DNA of 64,000 bases from Gautieria morchelliformis (Eukaryota > Basidiomycota > Agaricomycetes > Gomphales > Gomphaceae): the NCBI GenBank assembly GCA_015179125.1, contig WHVA01000012.1:434001-498000 (forward strand). The letters run 5' to 3'. The notes below the pieces were generated by a model. It worked only from the letters and a program-made list of their open reading frames with translations, was not told where the DNA came from and did not search any database. The position numbers were made by a program, and so were the translations under genes. The stretch's first letter is position 1. Every line of letters starts with the position of its first letter. Positions 33,309 to 44,983 of the stretch are shown here, one piece after another.

Positions 33309-34556
33309 ATGAACTCCCAACCTGACCTCTCAAAGATGTCCAGTGCCGAAATGCAGAAATATTTCGACGATCTTCTCACACAGAAGAAGCTGGCAGAAAA
33401 GCAAGCGGCCAAGGAAGCTGCGCGGAAAGAGAAGGAACGGCTGGAGGAGGAGCACAGGGAACAGGAGCGTCGGGACCAGGAGCGGAAGCAGAAGAAGGAA
33501 CGGGAACGTAAACACCGCGAGGAGGAGTCGCGTCTCCGCGAGGAACAGCGGAAACGGGACGCGGCTAAAAGGCTGCGGAGGACAAGGCCGCAGTGGAAAA
33601 GGCAGGGAAATCCCAGGTGAGTCGGAAATGTCGTGTGAGGTGTTTCTGGAGCTCACGGAAAGAACTGCCAGAGGGTCGTAGAATCCGAGGGGGAGTCGGA
33701 AGCGGAAAGCACTGCGGAAAGCACGCCGCCTCCGGAGAGCAAGGGGAAGCAAAAGGGAGTTGCTCCCATGCTGAACGTCGTTGCGGAGTGGAAACAGAGG
33801 GCGGACGAGTTCCAGCAGGCTCGGAAGGAGAAGATGGCCTGGATACTGGAGTTGTGGGAGTTGGGGCCAGAGAATACGACGACGAAGAAGCGGAAAACGA
33901 GGGACGATGACGAGGAAGAGAAAGCCCCATGCGACCCATGCAAAACCAAGGGGCTGGAGTGCGTGTGGTCCAAAAATCCGCGGGAGACCTCCTGCGAACA
34001 GTGCCGAGACAAGAAGAGGCGCTGCATCGTGGACGGTTGCGCCGCGAGGGTGGAAAGGAAAAGACGCAGGGTCGAGACCGAGGGGCCTGAAACCCCCAAG
34101 TCGAAACCGGGACCCAGCAGGAAAAAAACCTCGGAAGGATTTCCGGTGACCAGGAACTCGGAGACAGCGGTACTCAACCGCTTCTCCATGGTGTCGCTGT
34201 TATTCAACATCGCCGATTCGTTGAGGGGTCTCCGGAAAACCCAACGCGGGATCCGGAATCTCCTTGCGGAGATGGCGGTGGTTCAGGAACAGCAGTTGCT
34301 GTCGTTCCAGAACCAAATGACCGACATGTCGACGGTTTTGGAGCAATTTAAACAGGAGTTCCGGTGGCGGAACGACATGCTCCGGGATCACATGGAGGTG
34401 CGCATGCAGGAGCAGGAGAACAAGGCGGAAGCGGGTACAAGCCAAAGGGCGGAAGCGAGGGTGGGGACTGAGTTGGTGAACGTGAGGATAGGGCATCCGG
34501 AAGAAGGTCCAGAAGCGGAGAACGAGGGCAAGGTGGAAACGATGAGGGAGGAGTAG
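33309..34556 (+). CDS. Antisense accessory gene of G2: Zn2Cys6-like coiled-coil protein
   Basis: Opposite to G2's genes. Exon 1 (33309 to about 33619) starts MNSQPDLSKMSSAEMQKYF and runs into a Lys/Glu/Arg-rich coiled coil. Its last part reads best in another frame (KAAEDKAAVEKAGKSQ), implying a one-base slip in the A-run near 33565. A GT-AG intron spans about 33620-33676 (cccag|gtgagt ... actgccag|agg). Exon 2 continues VVESEGESEAEST, MLNVVAEWKQRADEF, then C-x2-C-x6-C-x10-C-x2-C-x6-C (CDPCKTKGLEC ... CEQCRDKKRRC), a basic ERKRRR segment and a long heptad-rich coil (NIADSLRGLRKTQRGI ... STVLEQFKQEFRW). The cysteine spacing matches the fungal binuclear zinc cluster. The layout parallels G1's antisense gene. 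Function is inferred only. Confidence 0.65.
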
Positions 34557-34684
34557 GGGTCGAGGGGTCTTGTAGACAATTTCTTGAAATGTCGGGAATA
34601 GTATAGTGGATATTAATCGGATTTTGACAATGACTTGAGAACTGTAAGAAAACAATGGGGGATCGGAAATGAGGTTGGAAGTGA

Positions 34685-36258
34685 CTAAGGCGCGGAAATG
34701 GGGCCAGGCTTATCAGGATAAGACTTGTGGAAATCAGAGACGAGGTCAGAGGCGTGATCTAGTTCCGTGGCGGAAATCCAGGACGTCTCTTCGTCGGTGT
34801 TTTCGTAGCCTGCCCACTTGACCAGGTACTGGAGTTGGCAGCGGTATCGTCTGTCGAGCTTGGAGCTGAGAATTTCTGAGATCTCATATTCCGGTTCTCC
34901 GTCGATGATGACTGGCAGAGGCGGAGGTTGATCTCGATTCGGAATTGTATTCGGAACTGCTGGCTCAAGCATGGAGACATGGAATACCAGATGTACTGCG
35001 CGCATATTGTCAGGAAGTCTGACAGTGAAAGAACGACTGCCGGCCTTAGCGATGGTCTCGTAAGGGCCAAGGTATTTTTCAGAGAGCTTCTTCGAGGGGC
35101 GGGTGGTGCGGAAGTTTTCAGCTTTGACAAAGACTTTGTCGCCTATCTCGAATGCCAGTTGCAGAAGTCGTTTCCGATCGGTGGAAGTTTGGTATCTCTT
35201 TTGTGCAGCGGAGATGTTCTCTCGGAGGTGTTGGTGAAGGTCGTCGAGTTCCACAACGAAATCTCGGGCTCTTGCAGAGGCGAGGTCGCGTTCAGGGTAG
35301 ATTAATAGTTACTGCTGCAGACGTTTTACATGATTAAGTTAGCGAAGGCTGGAGGCCTGGCTCCGCCACTCCGCCCTTATGGGTGGTAGCCCTTGTTGGT
35401 GTAGAAGGGCGAAATTCCGGTGGTAGCGGAAGGCACATTGTTGTAGGCAAATTCCGCAAGGGGAAGGAGGTAGGACCAGTTGCTGTGTTGGTAGTTGCAA
35501 TAGACGCGGAGATACTGCTCAAGGGTCTGATTAGTACATTCCGTTTGTCCGTCTCCTTCGGGATGATAACCGGAAGTGAAGTGGAGTTTCATGTCGAGAG
35601 CCTTGCCGAGCGTGCGGAAAAAGGAGGACACGAATTCTGATCCACGGTCGGAAGTCACATGGGAAGGAATTCTGTGCTTGGAAAAGACGTGGAGCACGAA
35701 GAGTTGTGCGAGCTGGGCGGAAGTGATGGTGTCGTAGGTCAGAATAAAGATGGACTGCTTTGTGAGGCGGTCAACGATCACTAGAATGGTATCATAGCCA
35801 GATGACTTAGGAAGTTTCTCAATGAAATCCATGGATATTGAATTCCATGGTTGTTCCGGGATCGGAAGTTGCTTCAGGAGGCCGTAGGGTTTGTGACGTT
35901 GAGGCTTGGCTCGCATACAGGTGGTGCATGACTTGCAGTAGTCTTGGACCATCGTGCGGAGGAGAGGCCAAGTATAGGTACATCGGATTATGTCAAGGGT
36001 CTTGTTCTGGCCTTGGTGTCCTGAGAGCGGATGATCGTGGCTTTGCTGGAGTACGCGAAGTCGTAGATCATTGGTATCCGGAACGTAAATCCAGGACTTG
36101 TACCGGAGAAATCTGTCGGAATCGAGGGACCATCCAGGACTGGTTGGGTCATCGAGGTGGGTTGTGGAGATGGGATCGGAACGAAGTGCAGAACGGATGT
36201 TGGAATGGAGAGACTCGGTGTCCATAATAATCGAGGCGCGGAGTAGCGGAAACTGCAA
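34685..36258 (-). pseudogene. G2 integrase and chromodomain, with small insert
   Basis: The N-terminal zinc finger is HDHPLSGHQGQNKTLD ... CKSCTTCMRAK. The core has SMDFIEKLPK, TSDRGSEF and NQTLEQYL. Frame breaks at GYHP where about 85 foreign bases (35300-35384) intervene, then resumes ERDLASARAR. The chromodomain is LQYLVKWAGYENTDEETSW. The product would integrate cDNA into marked chromatin; it is interrupted here. Confidence 0.85.
35300..35384. repeat. Short ~85-bp insert in G2 integrase
   Basis: Integrase GYHP and its continuation YPERDLASA are separated by sequence with stops (tagattaatagttactgctg ... ggaggcctggctccgcc). The GGCCTGGCTCCG part resembles the low-complexity tract at 1105-1262. 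It may be a tiny non-autonomous element. Confidence 0.5.
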
Positions 36259-38302
36259 TGCTGTGGCTCGCAGGGACGATGCCAGTTGCTCAGTGGAGAA
36301 TACTGGGCGGAAGTTGTGCGGATTAACCCTGGCATAGTCGCTACTTCCCTCTTTTGGGTAGACATCCCAACTCTAGTGAGTGCGTCGGGATTTGCTCCGA
36401 GCTTTCCGGGGCGGAAGCGGATCACCATGTTGAACTGTGAGAGATATTCAGACCAGTGGACTTGACGGCGAGTCAGAATCTTAGCAGTTGCAAAATACTC
36501 AAGGTTCTTATGATCCGTTACAACGTCGATCGGATAAGTTGGACCTTCGAGGTAGTGTCTCCAGATTTTGAAGGCTTCGAAAATTGCAAGTAGTTCCTTA
36601 TCGTGGATGTCGTAGTTGAGTTCCGGGGCGGAAAAGGTGCGGGAATGAAAGGCGATCGGATGAATTTCTCCGTCGCTGGGGGAAATGATGGAAAGAATGG
36701 CGGCTAGCGCGTAGTCGAAAGTGTTGGTTTCGAGTACAAGTTGGGCATCAGGAATCCAGAAACCGAGTATGGGAGCCGTAGTGAAGGCCGGTTTGAGGGC
36801 TTCAAATGCGGAACGGCATTCCAGAGTGAAATTCCATGGGGCACCCTTCCTGGTGAGATGCGTGAGCGGAACAGTAATGTCGGAAAAATTGTAAATGAAA
36901 CGCTGGTAAAAGTTGGCAAAGCCAAGGAAAGACTGCACATCCTTAACACGTCAGGGTTCCGGCCATTCCTGAATTGCCTTGACCTTGTCCTCTGCCATGG
37001 TAAGACCCGTAGGAGAGAGGATGTAGCCGAGGTATTCGACCGTGTCACGATGCCATTCGCATTTCTCTGCTTTTGCGTAGAGGTGGTGTTTGCGTAGACG
37101 GCGGAGTACTTCATGGACATGTTCCCGATGTTTTTCCGGTGTGTTGGAATAAATGAGGATGTCGTCAATGTAGACTAGTATGCATACGTCGAGAAGGTCG
37201 GAAAATACGTCGTTCATGAATCACTGAAAAGTGGCGGGAGCATTGGTTAGACCGAAAGGCATGACAACCCACTCAAAGTCACTGTAGCGGGTGCGGAAAG
37301 TGGTTTTCCACTCATCACCTTCGCGGATATGGACAAGGTGATAAGCATGCCGGAGGTCAATTTTGGTGTAGATCTTCGCCCTGCGGGGAGTGTCGAGGAG
37401 ATCGGAAATGCGTGGAAGCGGATATTTGTCCTTCTTAGTGAGGGCGTTGAGTCCGTGGAAATCGACGCAGAGGCGGAGAGATCCAGCCTTCTTCTTGACG
37501 AAAAGGACCGGAGTGCCGTGCGGAGACAGCGAAGGGTGGATGAAGCCCATGTTAAGATGTTCATCGACGAACTGGCGAAGAGTTTGGAGTTCACTTTGCA
37601 AAAGAGAGTAGATCGGTCCAAGGGGCGGAGATGCTCCTTCTTCCAAATCTATCTTCAAATCGTAAGGTCGATGTTCAGCAGGTTTATCGGCTTTTGCCTT
37701 ATTGAACACGTCTGGGAAGTCACGATATTCTTCCGGAACTGAGCTCATGTCGACCGGAGTGGAAGTCGAGGCGGAACGAGCCTTGACTGAAGCCAAGTCG
37801 GAAAGGTGAAGCTGGAAAACGGTCGTGTCTTCTTGCCATTGCAATACGCGGAAAGCGGTGGCGGAAACGAGTGCAATTCGAGGAGCTTTGAGGGACGGAG
37901 GTGCTAAGGCGGGACCGGAGTGCGGAACTGAATCCACGAGCGGAGTTGCAGAAGAGGCTTGAGCCATCTTTGCGGACAACGTCGGAATAGATGGGAGTTG
38001 ATCCGGGGTACGGAACTGTATTTGACCCAATGCCCAGTTAATCGACAGATTATAGCGGGTGAGCCAATTGTGTCCTAGTACAACGGAACAGCTAGCATCT
38101 AGTGGAGTAACGTAAAACATAACTTCATGGTTGTCCCCAGTAGCGAAACGGATAGACAGGTCCACGACTTGGGAAATTGCCATGTTGGAAGACCCGTCGA
38201 AAAGGCGGAGCGGAATTGTCGGAATGTTGCGGGTCGGAAGTTTATGTTTCAAAACAAAGTCGGAATCGAGGAAACAATGAGTCGAACCGGAGTCAATCAA
38301 AA
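36259..38302 (-). pseudogene. G2 protease, RT and RNase H
   Basis: The protease [14 protein letters not shown] starts at the truncation. [57 protein letters not shown] and [17 protein letters not shown] follow; a TGA then precedes FMNDVFSDLLDV (about 37219). The RT catalytic motif is LVYIDDILIYSNTPEKH. RNase [51 protein letters not shown]. The RNase H motif ETN-F (usually ETDAS) has lost its catalytic Asp. A frameshift lies near 36360 and a stop near 36950. Confidence 0.85.
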
Positions 38303-38630
38303 CCTTCCATCAGTTTCCATCACCTTCCGTAACCTTCTACGAGTTTCTATCATCTTCCATGAGTTTCCACAACCTTCTACAAGTTTCCATCTCCCCTATT
38401 ATGTAAGCCTTGCCAGCGCTATAAGACTGTAGCCAGTGTGGTGGTGTTTCCTCAGCTTGATATCTGAGGATACCCACTACACAGGCAAGTCCCCATGTAT
38501 CTATCAGTGGTAGATTTATAAACTGAGGATACCCACTACACAGTTGGTTATTGTCCTTGCATCAGCCATTATCTCCTTGAGTATCTTTAGGTTGTGGCTT
38601 TGTCATTAGTGTTGCCCTCACAGAAGATCA
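38303..38630 (+). repeat. Probable G3 LTR and leader
   Basis: ttccatcagtttccatcacc-type repeats, then sequence with two copies of ctgaggatacccactacaca (about 38470 and 38523), ending cattagtgttgccctcaca just before the gag ORF. The 5' end has probably been lost. The start resembles 19844-19920. Confidence 0.5.
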
Positions 38631-38640
38631 AGCTCATAGG

Positions 38641-39789
38641 ATGACCCCACACACTTTTCTTAACCAACCTTCATCTCAGCCTATGGCAGACCAACTCCCA
38701 GAGGCATACTGGGACTCCCTGGGTGAACATGGGCCATTTCTTCGAGGCCTTCTTTCCAGCCAAGTGCAGCGGCTGCAGCAACTTCAACTGCAGAATCAGG
38801 AGCTGCACAATCAGATTGTTAATGTTCACGACCACTTAGCCCATGCTGCCACCAACACTGCTGTTGCTGCTGCTCAAGCCCTTGCGCCCTCAGGACCTCA
38901 CAGTGTCCCTCCATCTACTCGCTCTATCAAAGCAGCAGAACTGGAGAAGTTCAATGGAGACCGTGCAGAGACTGAAGGGTTTATCAGGTCTATCAAGTTG
39001 TCCATCGCCGTACAGCCAGCATCCTTCCCAGATGAGCGCACAAAGATCCTATATGCTCTTTCCTTCATGATGGGAAGCTCTGCGGAGATATGGGCACACA
39101 ATGAGACACAGGCTGTCATTGATGGCACCTCCTCTATATCCACTCTGGAGGGGTTCATTAAACGTGTGGAGGAAGCCTTTGGGGACCCAGATTGTGCCAG
39201 AACGGCTCGCGCTAAGCTGCATGACCTCAGGATGACATCAGGAATGTCGGCAGATGAATACATGGCTCAATTTGAGATCCTGGCAGGCAGGACAGCCTTT
39301 AATGATGAGGCACTCGAGGATGCCTATGCTCGTGGCCTTCCAGCAGGTATCCTTGACAAGATCCATGCCCAGCCCTCTCTTCCACCCAACCTCAAAGGCT
39401 GGAAGGAAGCAGCCTGTCAGATTGACTGCAATCATCGCCGTCTGTTAGGGGTCAGGAAGGCACAGACACCTCATGTTCCTAATCGCCCTCCTCCTGCCCG
39501 ACCACTCCACACTCCTGCTACCGCTCCTGTTGTCACAGCACCCCCCAGTAATGCAACACCTATGGACATTGACTCATCCTGCCGCTGCACCGAAACACGG
39601 ACCTGCTACAACTGTAAGAGACCTGGTCACATTTCACCAGACTGTCCTGAACCTTGCAAGCCACGAATCCATGCAAACCTCACAGAGGCAGACATTGCAG
39701 CAATTGTCTCTAAATCTGTAGCAGCGGCAATGGAGGAACACAAACAGAAGGTGGAAGCCCCTGTCCAAGAGGAAGGAAAGGGTTTGTAG
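38641..39789 (+). CDS. G3 Ty3/gypsy gag polyprotein
   Basis: Intact 382-codon gag. The N-terminus MTPHTFLNQPSSQPMADQLP leads to a Gln-rich coiled coil (VQRLQQLQLQNQELHNQI), then the capsid domain (AAELEKFNGDRAETEGFI, FMMGSSAEIWAHNE, FIKRVEEAFGDPDCARTA, KLHDLRM, EYMAQFEILAGRTAFNDEAL). A zinc knuckle CYNCKRPGHISPDC lies near the C-terminus. It would assemble particles packaging the element's RNA. Only nine bases separate its stop from the next ORF (39798), whose protease segment starts further in (about 39975). It is intact while the rest of the element is truncated. Confidence 0.85.
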   Translation: MTPHTFLNQPSSQPMADQLPEAYWDSLGEHGPFLRGLLSSQVQRLQQLQLQNQELHNQIVNVHDHLAHAATNTAVAAAQALAPSGPHSVPPSTRSIKAAELEKFNGDRAETEGFIRSIKLSIAVQPASFPDERTKILYALSFMMGSSAEIWAHNETQAVIDGTSSISTLEGFIKRVEEAFGDPDCARTARAKLHDLRMTSGMSADEYMAQFEILAGRTAFNDEALEDAYARGLPAGILDKIHAQPSLPPNLKGWKEAACQIDCNHRRLLGVRKAQTPHVPNRPPPARPLHTPATAPVVTAPPSNATPMDIDSSCRCTETRTCYNCKRPGHISPDCPEPCKPRIHANLTEADIAAIVSKSVAAAMEEHKQKVEAPVQEEGKGL

Positions 39790-39797
39790 GCCAGTCA

Positions 39798-40395
39798 GTG
39801 GTGAAAGACATGCCCTGCTCGACAAATCGGTTTTCAGTTCTTGAAACATGTACAATAGGGATCACAGGCGATGTGATGCATCCTTCTCCTACCCCTGATC
39901 GAACTGAAACCAAACCAGCCATGCCAAAAACCCAACCCATCGCTCCAGTTGCTAATGCAAACCTTCCAGTCCCTCTATATGTCCGTACTGCTGACCTCCG
40001 CCGATGCACCAAAGTACCTCTCAAGGTCCACTCCGTTGACACAGGGCATCCACTTGCAATTGACTCCCTCCTTGACAGTGGTGCTACAGGGATGTTCATC
40101 GATGTGGAGTTTGTAAGGGAACACAGACTTCGGACCCATCCCCTACCCCGTGCCATCCCGTCTACAATATTGATGGTACCCCAAATGAGGCTGGCTCAAT
40201 CAAGGAAGAAGTCGACCTCATTTGCACCTTTGGGGATCATACGGAACGTGCCACATTCTCTGTCACAAGCCTTGGATGACTTGCCATCATTCTTGGTCAC
40301 ACATGGCTGTTGGAGCTGCGGGTACTGTGGGCACATGACTGTGAGCATAATGCAAACACGTGACAGCCGCTCATTATACTTGCTGGCCGGGTATA
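39798..40395 (+). pseudogene. G3 protease, frameshifted and truncated
   Basis: YVRTADLRRCTKVPLKVHS, then IDSLLDSGATGMFIDVEFV, the aspartic protease active site. A frameshift at about 40160 puts VYNIDGTPNEAGSIKEEVDL in another frame. The element breaks off near 40390 at copia C2's LTR. Confidence 0.78.
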
Positions 40396-40698
40396 TGTGG
40401 GTGGAACACCCATTGTTGTTATTGTTCTTTCCATTCTTTTGTTGTCCTCTTTAGTTTAGAACAATGGTCTCTTAGAGTATAAGTAGAACGCCATTAGATC
40501 ACTCTCCTCAGTCATTTGGCTATGCTCTTTCATTCAAACACTGAGGTGAGACACAGTACTTAGTATCTATTTTCTCTTAACTCACCTGTATACCATAGAT
40601 TGTTATTGCAGGTGAATATACCCAGTCATTTGGCTACGCTCTTGCGTTCAAACACTGAGATTGTTATTGCAGATTTATATAGATCTTATAATCTTACA
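40396..40698 (+). repeat. C2 5' LTR
   Basis: About 303 bp, tgtgggtgga ... aatcttaca, followed by ggttattgggcccc (primer-binding region as in C1). It contains an internal duplication of a stem-loop (ctcagtcatttggct ... aacactgag, at about 40511 and again at about 40625). Confidence 0.68.
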
Positions 40699-40751
40699 GG
40701 TTATTGGGCCCCGCACATAATCACTAGATCTCCCCAGCTCCCTTCAAAATA

Positions 40752-41721
40752 ATGACCACCACCACTCTGACCACCACTGACTTTCTCCCCTCCTCGGTTC
40801 CTAAACTCATGACGAATGGCCTGAATTGGATAGCATTCTCGATGTGCTTCCAGGATGCTGTCGAAGCAAAAGACTTATGGGGGTACTTTGATGGTACAAT
40901 TACCCAACTGACAGTTAGCACTCCACCAGCTGCTGGTGAAGAAGATGCCCTCACCAAATGGGTCAAAGAGGACCGAACCGCAAAAGCTCTCCTGACTCAC
41001 TGAAATCTCTGACACACTCATATGCATCCATAGCAAATCGTCCTTAAAAGACCGATGGGACCTTATTGTAAAAGAGTACTCGTCGAAAGGTGCTTTCACT
41101 CAAGCAGACCTGCGTACCCAGTTCATGGATTCAAGATGCCCTGACAAAGGAAATGTTCGTGAATTCCTCGATGGACTTCGCATCAAAAGAGAGGAGTTAG
41201 CTACCTTCGGCGTGGACATCGAAGTACAAGATTACCATTCTACTATCATCAAGTCCCTCCCACCTCACCTTTCAGCCTTCACATTGAACCTACTTGCCGG
41301 CGCAAGGTTGTATAGCTCCACGAAGACCATAGATCCCAACGAACTCATAACATTAGTCTCCAAGGAATATGAACGTCATACAGCCCAGAGATCCCGTCCT
41401 TCTGGACATGCAAGTGGAAAGGGAAATGATAAAGATGAAGCGATGTTCGTGTCAGCCAACTCGAAGGGAAAGAAGTCAGAGCACAAACCGAAGGGAACTT
41501 GCTGGAACTGTGGCGACAAGGGACACTATAGGAACAAGTGTCCTAAGCCTGCCAAAGCAGCAGATAACAAGAAACAAGACTCAACGAAAGGGGGAGGTTC
41601 TGCAAATGCAGCTGTTGAATCCAATGATGAGGATGAAGCTGCCTTCTTTGCGGACCTTGATGAAAATGAGCTACCCGAACTCCTGTCAAATTGTGAGTCA
41701 GACACAGATGATGGAGATAAA
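40752..41721 (+). pseudogene. C2 gag
   Basis: Starts MTTTTLTTTDFLPSSVPKL and reads FQDAVEAKDLWGYFDGTI. A frame change or stop at about 41003 follows, then FMDSRCPDKGNVREFLDGLR, QDYHSTIIKSLPPHLSAF and the zinc knuckle CWNCGDKGHYRNKC. An acidic segment ELPELLSNCESDTDD ends at the solo LTR and a similar one restarts after it. Confidence 0.78.
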
Positions 41722-42751
41722 TGTCAAGATTGGTTTTCAGGCGTTAATATCGTGTATTAGTGAACACAGCGAATCCCCGAATAACTTGTGCAAATAAGTA
41801 TGCCGTTCGGCGAATAGGTGAACCAACAAATGTTCACAAGATAAGAGGGTTGCCCGAACGGAGCTTGCCCTATCTACAGTCATAGCGAAATAGCCTGTGG
41901 CACTTGACGGTATAACGTGCAAGGTGTCACGGAAGGGCTGTCTAAGTAGCAACAATCCCTTCACCGGCGAAGGTACTCCTTCGGAGTCCTTCGCCGACAG
42001 CGCAGAAAATAGTTCGAAGGCTAAGGTAATGAAGATGAAGTATGAGAACTCACCAGTGATGCCTAAGTCCTCTTCTGGTTGAAGATAGGAATCTCCAGGA
42101 GAAGGCTCAAGACGATGATCACAGCAAGGTCAAGTTTGCACAAGATGGACGACGTATGATAATTGAACTGGAGAATATACATGCGAATGTAAACTACTTA
42201 TATCAAATGCTCATAAGGTATCAGCGAATAGGAAAGAGGCCGTCGTGAGTCAGGGTTGGATAGGGGTGCACAGTCATGATACTAAGTAGATAGAATAAAC
42301 ATACAATAGAGTGAGGGAAGAGTGCAAACATGAAACGATGGAGAGTAAAGGTGGCGAAGGCACTTATGTACAAAACCATGTCTTGGGACCCGCATACATG
42401 CTACCCTGCACGGACTCTTCGTCTACTGGGTTGATCCCGCATGACCTACAGAAGGGACATCCTGCGAACACACTTTGGCCATATGAACACCCAAAGGGGT
42501 TGGATTAAGAAGATGATGGGGTTAGTGATGAACCATCACACTGGGTAAATGGTATCGATTGTATTTGATGGCGTGCCTGCTGGCAAAATGTGCGAGCAGC
42601 GAATAGCAGTTCGGAGAATGGGGCAAACAGCAAATAGAGTGGACGTAGAGGAGGAGTGGTTGGAGGGTGAGGCGAACTCTGGCGAAGATGCTAGGGGTGA
42701 CGAGGGGGAACATAGAGGCAGTGGGGTAAGAGAAATAGACAGGTCATGACA
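41722..42751 (-). mobile_element. Solo LTR (TGTCATGAC family) in C2
   Basis: 1030 bp; on the minus strand TGTCATGACC ... CAATCTTGACA. Flanks are ataaa and atgaa, an imperfect 5-bp duplication. It is closely similar over its full length to 50979-52013 within the second copy of this family. Confidence 0.72.
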
Positions 42752-44983
42752 ATGAAGGGGCAAACGACCGCTTTGAGAACCTTGACGAAAGTGAACTACC
42801 TGAGCTACTGTCAAACTGCGAGTCTGATACAGACGATGAAGACGAAGGGGCTAACGACCTCGACTGGTTTTCCAAGATCAGCGATGAGTCAGACAGCGAC
42901 TATGAAATGGAAAGGTCACCTGGGACTGACGAGAGCGATGCCTTTTCGCTTGTCAGTGATGACCCAGACTTCATTGGCAATGATCTGGAAGATGCCCATG
43001 CAGTTTGCATCGAAGCAAATGAAACCGCTGCAAACTCACCCTGTATCAAAGTGTATGACTCGGGATGTACATGACACATAACACCCTATCATGACGCGGT
43101 CCAAAACTTCATCAAGATTTCACCCAAGTCATTCCAGGCTGCCAACAGACAAAGTTTTAATGCAGTAGGAACGGGCAAAATGATAATTGACGTACCAAAT
43201 GGCGTCGATGTCTCCAAACTGAAGCTCTCCGAAGTCTTGTATTCACTGGATGTGGGGTACACACTCGTGTCCGTTGGATGGCTCGATGACGCTGGTTTTG
43301 CTGTGACATTTGCAGATGGCAAATGCATTATACACAGGCAAAATGGAGAGCAAGTAGGCGCAGTCCCTAAATCAGGGCATGGCCTTTATCGAGTTACGCA
43401 TGAGCCTGATACAGCAAATGCAGCGGCAGAAACACTCACCTTGGAACAGCTCCATTGTCGTTTGGGTCACATTTCACCTGAAGCAGCCAAAAGATTAGTT
43501 GCAAAAGGTTTTGTGACTGGAATAAAACTAGACACATCACCACCAGTGGACGCCCTCTTTTGCGAATCTTGCATATATGCCAAGGCGACTCGCAAATCTG
43601 TGCCAAAGGTGCGAGATGGCAAACGTGCCTCAAACTTCAGTGATGAAGTACACAGTGACCTGTGGGGGACCAGCGCCGGTTGCCACGAAGGCCGGAAAGC
43701 GTTACTATGTCACTTTTACATACGATATGACACGCTTAACTCACCTCTACCTTCTGCGCACAAAGACGAAGTGTTGGGCACCTACAAGGAGTATGCTACA
43801 TGGTGCAGCATGCAGCTCAATGCTAGCATAAAGACCCTACACTCAGACCGTGGTGGGGAGTATCTAGGGAAGGATTTTGAGCTTTACCTTAAGTCAACAG
43901 GTACTGAGCAAAAACTTACCGTGCATGATATCCCTCAGCATAATGGGGTCGCAGAATGACACAATCGCACCATTGTAGAGTGTATACGTGCCCTGCTACA
44001 TGCAAGTGGTCTGCCAAGGTTTCTGTGGTGAGAAGCAGCACGCCATGTGGTTTGGCTGATGAATCGGACACTCACTAAGTCTGTCGAAGGCATGATGTCC
44101 TTCGAAGCTGCTTTCGGAAAGAAACCAGACCTTCAGAATGTACGCGAATGGGGCGAGAAAGTATGGGTACGCACTGAAAGTGGAGACAAACTCGGCGGAC
44201 GTGTAACCGAAGGGTGCTGGTTAGGCATCGACGATCGCAGTAAAGGCGTTCGTATATATTGGCCTGACAAGCAAACGGTCACCGTGGAATGCAATGTCTA
44301 TTACGATCCGTCAGCTTCTCATCTCGAGGGGGAGGATTTGCAGGTAGTCGAAACAAAAACTGACTTACTCTCAGGAGTCCCTAAACCTACTGCCCTCTCA
44401 GCACCTCCAGTTCCCGACACCAGCCCATCTGACTCCGAGGTTGAGACACCTGCGAAACGAATCTGCAAGCTAAGTCAGCGCATTCGTGACATTCTTGAAG
44501 GCCACGGCACCTCCTCTCACCGTTCATCTGACCCCGCTATCGCTACAGGCATCCAACTGCCCACTGCAATTGAGCACACCACTGAAGTCCTTGAGGGGGA
44601 GGGATCAGCCAACTGGATGATGTTAGCTGAATATGCTGAAGAATACGACAGTGAAACAGAGGCTCTCAAACCTCGCTCCCTGGCTGAAGCAAAACGACAC
44701 CCCGACTGGCACCTGTGGGAAAAGGCAATACAAGATGAGTTAGCACTTCTCCGCGACGCTGGAACCTGGGAACTCACCGAAGCGCCAACTAATGCTAACA
44801 TCGTGGGTTCCAAATGGGTATTCTGGGCGAAGAAAGACGCAGCTGGAAATGTAGTAAGATATAAAGCTCATCTCGTCGCGCAAGGGTTTTCACAAGTACC
44901 TGGAGTGGAGTATTTTGATACCTTCGCCCCAGTTGCCAAGCTTGCGTCAATCCGAACCATGCTCACGCTAGCTGCAGCAAAGA
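42752..44983 (+). pseudogene. C2 protease, integrase and RT N-terminus
   Basis: Protease CIKVYDSGCT followed by TGA then HITPY. Integrase finger LHCRLGHIS ... CESCIYAKATRK. Core: VHSDLWG, LHSDRGGEY and QHNGVAE, followed by a TGA. A stop also follows LPRFLW. Next come FEAAFGKKPDLQNVREWG and a Pro/Ser linker. RT begins WHLWEKAIQDELALLRDAG and reaches FAPVAKLASIRTMLTL, where C2 ends. The stops are TGA or TAG consistent with C-to-T or G-to-A change. Confidence 0.82.

Larger units (their letters stand above)
32534..38302 (-). mobile_element. Ty3/gypsy retrotransposon G2, 5'-truncated
   Basis: The 3' LTR, antisense accessory gene and pol (chromodomain, integrase, RNase H, RT, protease) lie in the same order as in G1. 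The element ends abruptly at the protease (LIDSGSTH) where the G3 LTR-like sequence starts at 38303. Gag and the 5' LTR are missing, so no target duplication is available. Confidence 0.82.
40396..44983 (+). mobile_element. Ty1/copia retrotransposon C2, 3'-truncated
   Basis: LTR, gag, protease, integrase and the first part of RT on the plus strand. It ends at LASIRTMLTLAAA (about 44983), followed by unrelated sequence, so the RT palm, RNase H and 3' LTR are gone. It contains a solo LTR at 41722-42751. Confidence 0.8.

Noticed and set aside
33330..34655. Minus-strand ORFs of 124-185 codons opposite the G2 accessory gene
   Set aside because: Low-complexity Phe/Leu/Ser shadows of the coiled-coil coding strand; no conserved motif.
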